A stretch of 45,062 nucleotides of DNA from NCBI GenBank assembly GCA_902496775.1, contig CABVCF010000004.1:1-45062 (forward strand), written 5' to 3'. This document shows positions 15,582 through 23,020 of the stretch, piece after piece (position 1 is the stretch's first letter; each line of letters starts with the position of its first letter). Both the position numbers and the translations under genes were made by a program. Source of the stretch: an uncultured Collinsella sp. GTDB taxonomy: Bacteria; Actinomycetota; Coriobacteriia; Coriobacteriales; Coriobacteriaceae. The notes beneath the pieces were generated by a model. It saw only the letters and a list, made by a program, of their open reading frames with translations. It was not told where the DNA came from and searched no databases.

Positions 15582-16439
15582 ATGATCAAGATGTTTGCGA
15601 GTGACTTAGACGGAACGCTGCTGAACGCCCTGCACGAGGCAGATGGGACCATCCGCCGTGCCATTCGCGAGCTGACCGAGGCTGGCCTGCATGTGGTTCC
15701 CGCGACCGGGCGCTCGACGCTGCCGATTGGCGAGCATGGCTTTACGGGCCTGGCACTCGACGCCTGCTGCTCCAATGGGTCCATCGTGCGCGACAGCCAT
15801 GGCGAGGTGCTCAGGACCTGGACCATCGACTCGCAGATTACCGAGGAGCTGCTCAAGGAGTTTCCGGATATCTGTTTTGACTGCTCCACGCCCGACGGCA
15901 TGTTCTCGAGCGGTTCGTTCGAGATGCACCAGGCGGGCTTTAAGAAGGACAGCCCTATCAAGCGCATCGTGATGCGCGGTATGCGTGCACGTGGCGGGTA
16001 TCACGAGGAGCAGTATTTCGATCAGTCAATCGGCGACATCCTGCGCCACGATGTGTGTAAGATCAACTGCCGCGTGACCTCGCCCGAGCTGGAGCGCGAC
16101 CTTAAGGCGTATTTGGCCGAGCGCTCGGACCGTGTGGTCAACGCGCCGTTTGATCCGGTGATGTTCGAGATCACGGACGTGGCGTGCAACAAGGGCGAGA
16201 GTGTGGCCTGGCTGGCGGGCTACTACGGCATTGCCGAGGACGAGGTCGCGGTTTACGGAGACGGCGGCAACGACATTGCCATGCTCAAACGCTTCCGCCA
16301 TAGCTACGCGACCAAAAACGGCAGTGACGCGGCCAAGGCCGCCGCGAGCGCGACTATCGGTAGCTGCATGGCCCACGCCGTTCCCAAACACATGCTTGCC
16401 ACCATGCACAAGCAGAATTCCTGCACCGTAATCGAATAA
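15582..16439 (+). CDS. Cof-type HAD-IIB family phosphatase
   Basis: This protein of 285 residues has HAD motif I DLDGTLL near the start (nucleophile and acid Asp), motif II Thr in VPATGRST, the Lys of motif III in ACNKGESV, and motif IV GDGGNDIAML. The C2-type cap between motifs II and III marks the Cof subfamily, which dephosphorylates sugar phosphates, pyridoxal phosphate or flavin intermediates. I chose ATG 15582 with GAAGGAGAGG upstream; the longer frame from 15489 would run through the inverted repeat. It stands alone between the MFS gene and the small toxin-like locus. The exact substrate is not predictable. Confidence 0.9.
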   Translation: MIKMFASDLDGTLLNALHEADGTIRRAIRELTEAGLHVVPATGRSTLPIGEHGFTGLALDACCSNGSIVRDSHGEVLRTWTIDSQITEELLKEFPDICFDCSTPDGMFSSGSFEMHQAGFKKDSPIKRIVMRGMRARGGYHEEQYFDQSIGDILRHDVCKINCRVTSPELERDLKAYLAERSDRVVNAPFDPVMFEITDVACNKGESVAWLAGYYGIAEDEVAVYGDGGNDIAMLKRFRHSYATKNGSDAAKAAASATIGSCMAHAVPKHMLATMHKQNSCTVIE

Positions 16440-16440
16440 T

Positions 16441-16467
16441 GTGACAAAGGGACAGCCCCTTTGTCAC
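16441..16467. repeat. GGGACAG hairpin after the HAD gene
   Basis: GTGACAAAGGG (16441-16451) and CCCTTTGTCAC (16457-16467) pair perfectly around ACAGC. The related copy at 16,877-16,903 lies beyond the toxin-like locus, so the two copies flank it. No U-run follows, so termination of the HAD transcript here is uncertain. Confidence 0.7.
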
Positions 16468-16501
16468 AGGTGACGCTGGTCTCTTGAAATACGAACAAAC
16501 A

Positions 16502-16531
16502 TTCGCATATCTAACTGCGCTTTGATAGAAT
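16502..16531 (+). promoter_or_regulatory. Candidate promoter of the small toxin-like gene
   Basis: TTCGCA (16502-16507) and TAGAAT (16526-16531) are separated by 18 bp. Transcription would start near 16538, leaving a leader of about 55 nt in which CCCTCC (16569-16574) pairs with GGGAGG (16582-16587) and hides the ribosome-binding site. Confidence 0.5.
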
Positions 16532-16595
16532 CGGTATCGTTGACGGCAGTTCCATGTGCCGGGCAACGCCCTCCATCTGATGGGAGGTGATGCCC

Positions 16596-16721
16596 ATGAC
16601 CGATCTGATTGATTTCGTGAGACTTCTGACCGCTTTGGTCTCGTTCTCCACGGCGCTCGTCGGGCTTTCCGAGGCACTCAAGCAACGTTCGAAGCAACGT
16701 AAAAGGGGTCGCCGCCGCTAA
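16596..16721 (+). CDS. Small hydrophobic peptide, candidate type I toxin (holin-like)
   Basis: A 41-residue peptide runs from MTDLIDFVRLLTALVSF to the tail KQRSKQRKRGRRR. One hydrophobic helix lies at about residues 8-26, followed by a strongly basic end. This layout matches type I toxins of the small holin-like group, which insert in the membrane. ATG 16596 is 8 nt after GGAGG; ATG 16590 is in frame but too close. The ribosome-binding site is paired in a leader hairpin, and a convergent antisense RNA candidate overlaps the 3' end: both are hallmarks of such systems. I identified it from layout and composition, not from a confirmed family match. Confidence 0.55.
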   Translation: MTDLIDFVRLLTALVSFSTALVGLSEALKQRSKQRKRGRRR

Positions 16722-16783
16722 GGCGTTGACCCCTTAATCCAAGCAACGGCGCTGCCCAGCTTTCCAGAACTTGGGCTGCCGTC
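16700..16783 (-). ncRNA. Candidate antisense RNA (antitoxin) overlapping the toxin 3' end
   Basis: A minus-strand RNA of about 83 nt would start near 16783 and contain two stems. The first lies at about 16746-16782. The second is a terminator, AAGGGGTC (from 16735-16728) with GACCCCTT (from 16710-16703), followed by TTTT in total. It would be complementary to the last codons and 3' region of the toxin mRNA, the convergent arrangement seen in known pairs such as txpA/RatA. Confidence 0.45.
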
Positions 16784-16789
16784 GACACT

Positions 16790-16818
16790 ATTCTACCCAC
16801 GAATGACATTTTGAACAA
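16790..16818 (-). promoter_or_regulatory. Promoter of the candidate antisense RNA
   Basis: On the minus strand TTGTTC (16818-16813) is separated by exactly 17 bp from TAGAAT (16795-16790). The -10 hexamer is identical to that proposed for the sense gene. Confidence 0.55.
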
Positions 16819-16876
16819 TCGGCAATGCCGCTCCAAAAGCCAGGCACAACTGGCACAACCTAGGCGGTCGCTGAAT

Positions 16877-16903
16877 GCGACAAAAGGACTGCCCCTTCGT
16901 CAC
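16877..16903. repeat. Degenerate GGGACAG-type hairpin beyond the toxin-like locus
   Basis: GCGACAAAAGG-ACTG-CCCCTTCGTCAC is an imperfect version of the hairpin at 16,441-16,467, with the same length and the same GACAAAGG/CCTTTGTC arms. The two copies border a segment of about 410 bp that holds the toxin-like gene and its antisense RNA. Confidence 0.55.
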
Positions 16904-16930
16904 ATCCCAAATATTGCCTTTACGTGTTGA

Positions 16931-16975
16931 TGCACACGGTGTGCAATAATACTCGCACTGTGCAATAGCGCACAG
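16931..16975 (+). promoter_or_regulatory. Two inverted repeats before the TetR/activase operon (candidate operators)
   Basis: TGCACAC-G-GTGTGCA (16931-16945) is a perfect palindrome, and CTGTGC-N6-GCACAG (16958-16975) is a second. Both share TGTGC halves and lie just upstream of the ribosome-binding site of the TetR gene, so autoregulation is likely. Confidence 0.6.
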
Positions 16976-16996
16976 GCTGAGTAACAAGGAGGACGC

Positions 16997-17707
16997 TTGT
17001 CCCAGCTCGAGAAATGCGACCGCCGGTCCCTTCGCTCGCAGCGTGCCCTTCGCCAGGCACTTGCCAGCGAGCTTGCCGAAAGCGGCGACCTTTCGCGCAT
17101 TAATGTCGCGTCGCTCACCGAGCGCGCTGGCCTTACGCGCCGCACGTTCTATTCGCACTACCGCGATATTCCCGACTTTATCAATCAAATCGAGGACGGC
17201 TTGCTGGCCGAGATCCGTGAGCGCATTGAGCTCATCACCGCAGCTCAGCTGCCCGACCTCTATCACAACATCGATGATCTTGAGCCGGCACCCGGTTCGG
17301 TTGAGCTGCTGCGCTATCTTGCGGCCAATCGCGACCTTATCGGGGCCCTGCTGGGCCCGGGCGGCGACCCCGCCTTTATTAAAAAGATCATCGATACCGC
17401 ACGCGAGGCCGTGGTGCCGCGTGCACAGACGGGCATTTTGGGCTTGGCGCTGGGCACGTTCTTCGACTACTACGTTACCTACGTCGTGAGTGCCGAGGTC
17501 GGCCTGATTCAGCGTTGGTTTGAGCGTGGGCTCACCGAATCGCCCGAGACCATGGCGCGCATTATGACGGTTATCGCCTTTGTGCGCCCCGGCGACCTGT
17601 ATGGCCAACCCATCGATATCAACGTGCCGGAATACGGCATGAAGCTATTGAACCTGCAGCTCGAGGACGCGGTCGACACCACCGCAACCGTCGAGTCCAA
17701 CAACTAA
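16997..17707 (+). CDS. TetR-family regulator of the activase operon
   Basis: This 236-residue protein starts with TTG, supported by AAGGAGG 4 nt upstream. The N-terminal HTH spans about 10-55: RSQRALRQALASELAESGDLSRINVASLTERAGLTRRTFYSHY. The pattern RTFYSHYRDIPDFI and a long C-terminal helical domain are typical of the TetR_C_33/AcrR-like group. The activase gene starts 12 bp after the stop, so the regulator sits in the same operon and probably senses an acyl-CoA or related metabolite; this is inferred. Two palindromes sharing TGTGC lie upstream. Confidence 0.86.
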   Translation: MSQLEKCDRRSLRSQRALRQALASELAESGDLSRINVASLTERAGLTRRTFYSHYRDIPDFINQIEDGLLAEIRERIELITAAQLPDLYHNIDDLEPAPGSVELLRYLAANRDLIGALLGPGGDPAFIKKIIDTAREAVVPRAQTGILGLALGTFFDYYVTYVVSAEVGLIQRWFERGLTESPETMARIMTVIAFVRPGDLYGQPIDINVPEYGMKLLNLQLEDAVDTTATVESNN

Positions 17708-17718
17708 GAGGAGAGACA

Positions 17719-19854
17719 ATGAGCAAACTCGTCGAGGGCATTAAAGACCGTGTGGTCGCTGCCGCACGCGAGGCCGCGCCCGCCGTGGTGGACGCCGCGC
17801 AGAAGGCCGCGACCGCGGCTGCCGAGAAAGTTGCCGAGGCAGTTGCCGATGCCAAGAACGTGGCAGGGGAGACGTCCGTCGTCAGCGAGCCCGCCACCGC
17901 CGCTGAGCCCGTAGCCGCCGCCCACGCCCCCGAAGGCGCAATCTTCAACCCCGACAACGCCCACGGCAACCTGCACCTGGGCATCGACGTGGGCTCCACT
18001 ACCGTTAAGCTTGCTGTGCTCAACGACGACAACCAGATCGTCTACGCCAAGTACCAGCGCCACCACACCGACGTCCGTGCCTGCGCCCGCGACCTGTTCG
18101 AGGGCGCTGCGACCGTGCTGCCGACGGTCCAGATGACCTGCGCCATCACCGGCTCGGGCGGCCTTCTGCTGTCCCAGTGGCTCGACCTGGAGTTTGTCCA
18201 GGAGGTCATCGCCAGCAAGCGTGCCGTCGAGACTCTTATCCCGGCCACCGATGTCGCCATCGAGCTGGGCGGCGAAGACGCCAAGATCATCTACTTCGAC
18301 AACGGCATCGAGCAGCGCATGAACGGTACCTGCGCCGGCGGCACGGGCGCGTTCATCGACCAGATGGCCACTCTGCTGCACACCGACGCCAGCGGCCTTA
18401 ACGAGCTCGCGGCCAACGCCACCACCATCTATCCCATCGCCAGCCGCTGCGGCGTTTTTGCCAAGACCGACGTCCAGCCGCTGCTCAATGAGGGCGCCCG
18501 CCCCGAGGACGTGGCTGCCTCCATCTTCCAGGCCGTCGTGACCCAGACCATCTCGGGTCTGGCGTGCGGCCGTCCCATCCGCGGCAACGTCGCCTTCCTG
18601 GGCGGCCCGCTGCAGTACCTCTCCGAGCTGCGCCACCGCTTCTACCTCACGCTCAACCTGGACGAGGAACACCGTATCGTGCCCCAAAACGCTCACCTGT
18701 TTGTGGCGAGCGGCGCCGCCATGGCGCACGAGTCCAACAAGCTCAGCACGTTCCCGCAGCTCATCGAGGCTATCGACAGCCTGGGTGACACGCAGGGTGC
18801 CGAGGTCGAGCGTCTGGATCCGCTCTTTGCCACCGACGAGGACTTTGCCGAGTTCAAGACCCGCCACGACCAGGAAGTCGTCCCCAAGGGCAAGCTCGAC
18901 GGCTACACCGGCCGCGTGTTCATCGGCATCGACGCCGGCTCCACCACCATGAAGGCCGCGCTCGTGGGCGAGGACGGCCAGCTGTTGCACACCTGGTACG
19001 GTAACAACAACGGCGACATCCTGGGCACGGCCAAGGTCATCATGGCCGATTTCTACAACCACATCCCCGCCGGTTGCACCATCGGCCACGTGACCACTAC
19101 GGGCTACGGCGAGGCGCTGCTCATCGAGGCCCTTAAGGCCGACTCCGGCGAGATCGAGACCGTCGCGCACCTGCGCGGCGCCAAGGCGTTCCTGCCCGGC
19201 GTCGAGTTCATTCTGGACATCGGCGGCCAGGACATGAAGTGCCTGCGCGTCAAGGACGGCGTTATCGAGCACATCATGCTCAACGAGGCCTGCTCGTCGG
19301 GTTGCGGTAGCTTTATCGAGAGCTTCGCCGTCTCTATGAACATGGACGTGCGCGCGTTCGCCGATGCCGCCATCCATGCCAAGGCCCCGGTCGACCTGGG
19401 CAGCCGCTGCACGGTCTTTATGAACTCGCGCGTCAAGCAGGCGCAAAAGGAAGGCGCTACGGTGGGCGACATCGCGGCCGGCCTGTCCTATTCCGTCATC
19501 AAGAATGCCCTGTTCAAGGTCATTAAGCTGCGCGACCCCAAGGAGATCGGCAGCCAGGTGATCGTTCAGGGCGGCACCTTTATGTCCGACGCCACACTGC
19601 GTGCGTTTGAGCAGCTCACTGGCGTTCACGCCGTGCGTCCCGACATCGCCGGCTGCATGGGCGCCTATGGTGCGGCCTTGCTCGCCCGCGACCGCGCCGG
19701 CGCCGACGGCACTTCGACCATCCTTTCGGCCGAGGACATCGCGCACCTCACCGTGACGCAAAAACACGTCCGCTGCGGTCGTTGCTCCAACAACTGTCAG
19801 CTCACCGTCAACGACTTCGGCGGCGGTAGGCGCTTCATTACCGGCAACCGCTAG
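17719..19854 (+). CDS. 2-hydroxyacyl-CoA dehydratase activase-type protein, N-terminal part (interrupted by TAG)
   Basis: These 711 residues are the front of a very large protein. Residues 1-85 form an Ala-rich, probably helical extension not needed by the family. Two ASKHA ATPase modules (BcrAD/BadFG type) follow: GIDVGSTTVK from residue 88 with NGTCAGGTGAF, whose Cys usually binds a shared [4Fe-4S] cluster, and GIDAGSTTMK from 403 with NEACSSGCGSF. A Cys motif C686-x2-C689-x3-C693 precedes FGGGRRFITGNR, where the frame stops at TAG 19852. The following 890 codons stay open in the same frame and are the rest of the protein. Known activases use ATP to drive electrons into radical dehydratases; the giant versions are uncharacterised. 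No dehydratase genes are adjacent. Confidence 0.88.
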   Translation: MSKLVEGIKDRVVAAAREAAPAVVDAAQKAATAAAEKVAEAVADAKNVAGETSVVSEPATAAEPVAAAHAPEGAIFNPDNAHGNLHLGIDVGSTTVKLAVLNDDNQIVYAKYQRHHTDVRACARDLFEGAATVLPTVQMTCAITGSGGLLLSQWLDLEFVQEVIASKRAVETLIPATDVAIELGGEDAKIIYFDNGIEQRMNGTCAGGTGAFIDQMATLLHTDASGLNELAANATTIYPIASRCGVFAKTDVQPLLNEGARPEDVAASIFQAVVTQTISGLACGRPIRGNVAFLGGPLQYLSELRHRFYLTLNLDEEHRIVPQNAHLFVASGAAMAHESNKLSTFPQLIEAIDSLGDTQGAEVERLDPLFATDEDFAEFKTRHDQEVVPKGKLDGYTGRVFIGIDAGSTTMKAALVGEDGQLLHTWYGNNNGDILGTAKVIMADFYNHIPAGCTIGHVTTTGYGEALLIEALKADSGEIETVAHLRGAKAFLPGVEFILDIGGQDMKCLRVKDGVIEHIMLNEACSSGCGSFIESFAVSMNMDVRAFADAAIHAKAPVDLGSRCTVFMNSRVKQAQKEGATVGDIAAGLSYSVIKNALFKVIKLRDPKEIGSQVIVQGGTFMSDATLRAFEQLTGVHAVRPDIAGCMGAYGAALLARDRAGADGTSTILSAEDIAHLTVTQKHVRCGRCSNNCQLTVNDFGGGRRFITGNR

Positions 19855-19938
19855 GTAGCAGATCCCGGCCACAAAAAGCAGAAGACCGAGGCCCCTAACC
19901 TCTTCAAAAAGAAAAACGAGCTGCTCTTTAATCGCGAG

Positions 19939-22524
19939 GTGCTGAGCCCCGACGAGGCCCCGCGCGGCACCGTCGGTATCCCGCGCGCACTCAACATGTA
20001 CGAGAACTACCCCTTCTGGCACGCGTTCTTTACGCGCCTGGGCTTTAGCGTGCAGCTGTCCGACCAGTCGAGCAAGAAGACCTACCAGGCGGGCATCGAG
20101 TCCATGCCGTCCGAGAGCGTGTGCTACCCGGCAAAGATGAGCCACGGCCACGTGATGAACCTCATCGATCGTGATGTCGACTTTATCTGGATGCCGTGCG
20201 TGCGCTGGGAGCGCAAGGAGGATCCGACGGCTGGCAACTGCTACAACTGCCCCATCGTCATGAGCTATCCCACGGCGCTGGCGCTCAATATCGACGAGAT
20301 CCGCGAGCAGAACATCGAGTTCCTGTATCCGTTTGTGCCCTATCACGACAAGACCGAGCTCAAGCGCCGCCTGTACCAGGTGCTCGCCGTCGACCGCGTG
20401 GCCGATGCTGAGGCCGGTCGCGGTCGCGTGCGCGGTCCTAAAATCACGCGCTCCGAGGTCGATGCCGCCGTCAACGCCGCCTACGAGGCAGACGCGCGCT
20501 TCCACGAGGATATCCAGACCATGGGCGAGGAAGCTCTTAAGTGGGTCGAGGACCACGGTGGCCATGGCATTGTGCTCGCCGGTCGTCCCTACCACAACGA
20601 CCCCGAGATCAACCACGCCCTGCCCGAGCTTATTTCGAGCTTTGGCTTTGCGGTCTTTACCGAGGATTCGCTCGCGCATCTGGTAAAGCCTGAGCGTCCG
20701 ATTCGTGTCGTCGACCAGTGGATGTATCACAGCCGCCTGTACGCCGTCGCCCGTTTTGTGACGATGCGCAACGATCTGGACCTAATCCAGCTCAACTCTT
20801 TCGGCTGCGGCCTGGACGCTCTGACCACTGATCAGGTGCAGGAGATCCTGGAGGCCAGCGGCAAGATCTACACCGTGCTCAAGATCGACGAGGTATCCAA
20901 CTTGGGTGCCGCGCGCATCCGCATCCGCTCGCTCATGGCAGCGCTTAAGGACCAGGAGGCCGAGCGCTTGGCCGAGGCCACGGCCGCGGGCGAGGCCTAC
21001 GAGCAGGGCGATGCCGCGCCGGTGGCGCCCTCCACGGATGCCCCCGCGTTCGCGAGCCGCAAGTACACGTTTGAGGCTCAGCGCGAGAGCGCTTCGACCG
21101 CGTGGCCCAAGGTGCCCTTTACCGAGCAGATGCGCGAGGAGGGCTACACCATCCTGTGCCCACAGATGGCGCCGATCCACTTTGACCTGGTCAAAGAGGT
21201 GTTCCGTGGTGCCGGCTACAACCTGGAGCTGCTGCCCTCGACTGATCACGATGCCGTCGAGGCCGGTCTGCGCTATGTGAACAATGACATCTGCTATCCG
21301 TCGATCCTGGTGACGGGCCAGATCATGGAGGCCATCGAGAGCGGTCGGTACGACCTGTCTAAGACGGCCGTGGTTATCAGCCAGACCGGCGGTGGCTGCC
21401 GTGCCACCAACTACATCGCGCTCATTCGCAAGGCCCTGCGCGAGAGCGGCCACCCCGAGATCCCGGTGATCTCGCTTTCGGCCGTGGCGCTCGGCGAGGA
21501 CAACCCTGGCTTTAAGATTACGCCGGCGCTGCTCAAGCAGGCGGTCTACGCGGTGCTCTTTGGCGACGTGATGATGCAGATGCTCTACCGCTGCCGCCCG
21601 TACGAGGCCACGCCCGGCGCCGCCAACGCGCTCTACGAGGAGTACATGGCGCGCGCCCGCAAACTGGCGCCCAAGTTCAACCGCCACAACTACACCAAGC
21701 TGTGCCGCGAGGCCATCCGCGCGTTCGACACCATGCCGCTTGCGGGCGAGGGCACCAAGCCGCGCGTGGGCGTGGGCACCAAGCCGCGCGTGGGCGTGGT
21801 CGGCGAGATCCTGGTCAAGTTCCATCCCACGGCCAACAACCACGTGGTCGACGTTATCGAGCGCGAGGGCTGTGAGGCCGTGGTGCCGGGCCTGCTCGAC
21901 TTCTTCCTGTACTCCATGAGCAACGCCGAGCTGCAGAAGGACGAGCTGGGAAGCTCTGCCACTACGCGCGCTGGTATGCAGGCGCTCATCAAGCTCGTGG
22001 ACTGGATGCGTACGCCGGTGGAGGAGATGCTCGAAAAGTCCCGCCGCTTCGAGGCACCCGAGCGCATCGGCACCATGGCCGACAAGGCCCGCACGGTGCT
22101 TTCGGTGTGCAACAACATGGGCGAAGGCTGGCTGCTCACGGCCGAGATGCTCGACCTGATCGATCACGGTGCGCCCAACATCATCTGCACGCAGCCCTTC
22201 GCGTGCCTGCCCAACCACGTGGTGGGCAAGGCCGTGATCAAGGAGCTGCGCCGCCAACATCCCGAGAGCAACATCGTCGCGGTGGACTACGACCCCGGTG
22301 CATCCGAGGTCAACCAGCTCAACCGCATTAAGCTCATGATTAGCGTGGCCAAGGAAAACATGCGCGCCGGTAAAGGCTTTAAGCTCGAGAAGGTGGCGCC
22401 GCTCGCGATGGACGAGGTCACCGGCCAGATGCGTGCCCACGACGGCTGCGTGAGCTGCGGGCCGGCCAGCGAGGAGGCCGTTGCATCGGTCGCCAAGCGC
22501 CTGGGACGCGGCATTAAGAAGTAG
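19939..22524 (+). CDS. 2-hydroxyacyl-CoA dehydratase activase-type protein, C-terminal part (DUF2229 plus HgdB-like)
   Basis: The frame open after TAG 19852 is the same as that of the preceding gene and reads PGHKKQKTEAPNLFKKK, typical of the family's middle. It continues with a DUF2229-type region: GIPRALNMYENYPFWHAF, ESVCYPAKMSHGHV, PTAGNCYNCPIV and AGRPYHNDPEIN. From about residue 390 an HgdB-like region follows (CPQMAPIHFDLVKEVF, NNDICYPSILVTGQ, QTGGGCRATNY). It ends with conserved Cys in DGCVSCGPASEE. The nominal start is GTG 19939, without a ribosome-binding site; ATG 19996 is the first ATG. An 8-residue tandem repeat GTKPRVGV lies at 21751-21798. Separate translation is doubtful: this is most likely the orphaned half of one gene. 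Confidence 0.75.
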   Translation: MLSPDEAPRGTVGIPRALNMYENYPFWHAFFTRLGFSVQLSDQSSKKTYQAGIESMPSESVCYPAKMSHGHVMNLIDRDVDFIWMPCVRWERKEDPTAGNCYNCPIVMSYPTALALNIDEIREQNIEFLYPFVPYHDKTELKRRLYQVLAVDRVADAEAGRGRVRGPKITRSEVDAAVNAAYEADARFHEDIQTMGEEALKWVEDHGGHGIVLAGRPYHNDPEINHALPELISSFGFAVFTEDSLAHLVKPERPIRVVDQWMYHSRLYAVARFVTMRNDLDLIQLNSFGCGLDALTTDQVQEILEASGKIYTVLKIDEVSNLGAARIRIRSLMAALKDQEAERLAEATAAGEAYEQGDAAPVAPSTDAPAFASRKYTFEAQRESASTAWPKVPFTEQMREEGYTILCPQMAPIHFDLVKEVFRGAGYNLELLPSTDHDAVEAGLRYVNNDICYPSILVTGQIMEAIESGRYDLSKTAVVISQTGGGCRATNYIALIRKALRESGHPEIPVISLSAVALGEDNPGFKITPALLKQAVYAVLFGDVMMQMLYRCRPYEATPGAANALYEEYMARARKLAPKFNRHNYTKLCREAIRAFDTMPLAGEGTKPRVGVGTKPRVGVVGEILVKFHPTANNHVVDVIEREGCEAVVPGLLDFFLYSMSNAELQKDELGSSATTRAGMQALIKLVDWMRTPVEEMLEKSRRFEAPERIGTMADKARTVLSVCNNMGEGWLLTAEMLDLIDHGAPNIICTQPFACLPNHVVGKAVIKELRRQHPESNIVAVDYDPGASEVNQLNRIKLMISVAKENMRAGKGFKLEKVAPLAMDEVTGQMRAHDGCVSCGPASEEAVASVAKRLGRGIKK
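21751..21798 (+). repeat. 24-bp perfect tandem duplication inside the activase gene
   Basis: The 24 bases 21751-21774 are repeated exactly at 21775-21798, adding eight residues (GTKPRVGV twice) without shifting the frame. The segment precedes VGEILVKFHPTANN, where the family normally has a single copy. Confidence 0.9.
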
Positions 22525-22552
22525 TTGGCCTGCTTTGGGCTAGATATGAGGC

Positions 22553-22590
22553 AAACGGGTGGTAGCCGTAGCGGCTGCCACCCGTTTTTG
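22553..22590 (+). terminator. Terminator of the activase operon
   Basis: AAACGGGTGGTAGCC (22553-22567) pairs with GGCTGCCACCCGTTT (22573-22587) with one G-U pair, followed by TTTTTG. It is a strong factor-independent terminator. Confidence 0.93.
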
Positions 22591-22609
22591 TTGGACACAT
22601 GTTGCGCAA

Positions 22610-22830
22610 ATGACCTTGCTACAGCCTTCCGTGGGCTCACCCGATTTTTGGGCCGGCTCGGGCTTTGAGGACAAGTTACTGCAGGCCCAAGGCGATTTTT
22701 CGCTCAACGCAGGCCAGCACAGTGTGACCTATCTGCCAAACGACGAGACGATCGCTACGGTCTACCCATCGCCACCTACGAGATGGAAGCCGAAAAGTAC
22801 ATCTACCGCGTGTACAAGTACGAGCTGTAG
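22610..22830 (+). pseudogene. Frameshifted remnant of an unrecognised gene
   Basis: The frame starting ATG 22610 gives a plausible protein segment (GFEDKLLQAQGDFSLNAGQHSVTYLPNDE). At about 22740 sense continues in another frame with YGLPIATYEMEAEKYIYRVYKYEL, which ends at TAG 22828. The switch is most simply explained by a small indel. Both segments have ordinary protein composition. No N-terminal domain or ribosome-binding site is left. I do not recognise the family; it could also be a chance pattern. It occupies the centre of the 496-base gap between the activase and the next gene. Confidence 0.4.
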
Positions 22831-22912
22831 CACTGTGCTTAGGTTTGACCAATGGAGTATGAAAACACGCCGTTCGCCGATGCCCCCTCCGTGAGTGGTA
22901 GCCATATGGTTT

Positions 22913-22967
22913 GATATCAGAAACATATAGTTGTCGCCAGCTTGCTGGCGACGTTCCCCCTGATATC
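22913..22967. repeat. Nested inverted repeats upstream of the small exported protein
   Basis: GTCGCCAGC-TT-GCTGGCGAC (22933-22952) is a perfect 9-bp hairpin. It lies inside an outer pair, GATATCAG (22913-22920) and CTGATATC (22960-22967). There is no U-run, so it is more likely a dispersed repeat or regulatory structure than a terminator. Confidence 0.65.
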
Positions 22968-23020
22968 GGAGGTTCCAGGTATGTTTCGCGCTCCGTTGAA
23001 CAACTATTGATTGGGCCAAC

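Noticed and set aside
19852..19854. The in-frame TAG as a pyrrolysine codon
   Set aside because: TAG ends many ordinary genes in the window, no pyl genes are visible, and bases right after it also depart from the family pattern, which points to mutation or indel.
17704..20730. A 1,008-codon open frame on the minus strand opposite the activase gene
   Set aside because: It mirrors a GC-rich gene whose third positions rarely give stops on the other strand. The translation is low-complexity (Asp/Gly/Val/His-rich), without domains or a ribosome-binding site.
20782..22440. 552-codon minus-strand open frame
   Set aside because: It is antisense to the activase C-terminal half, with His/Gly/Asp-rich composition and no recognisable domain.
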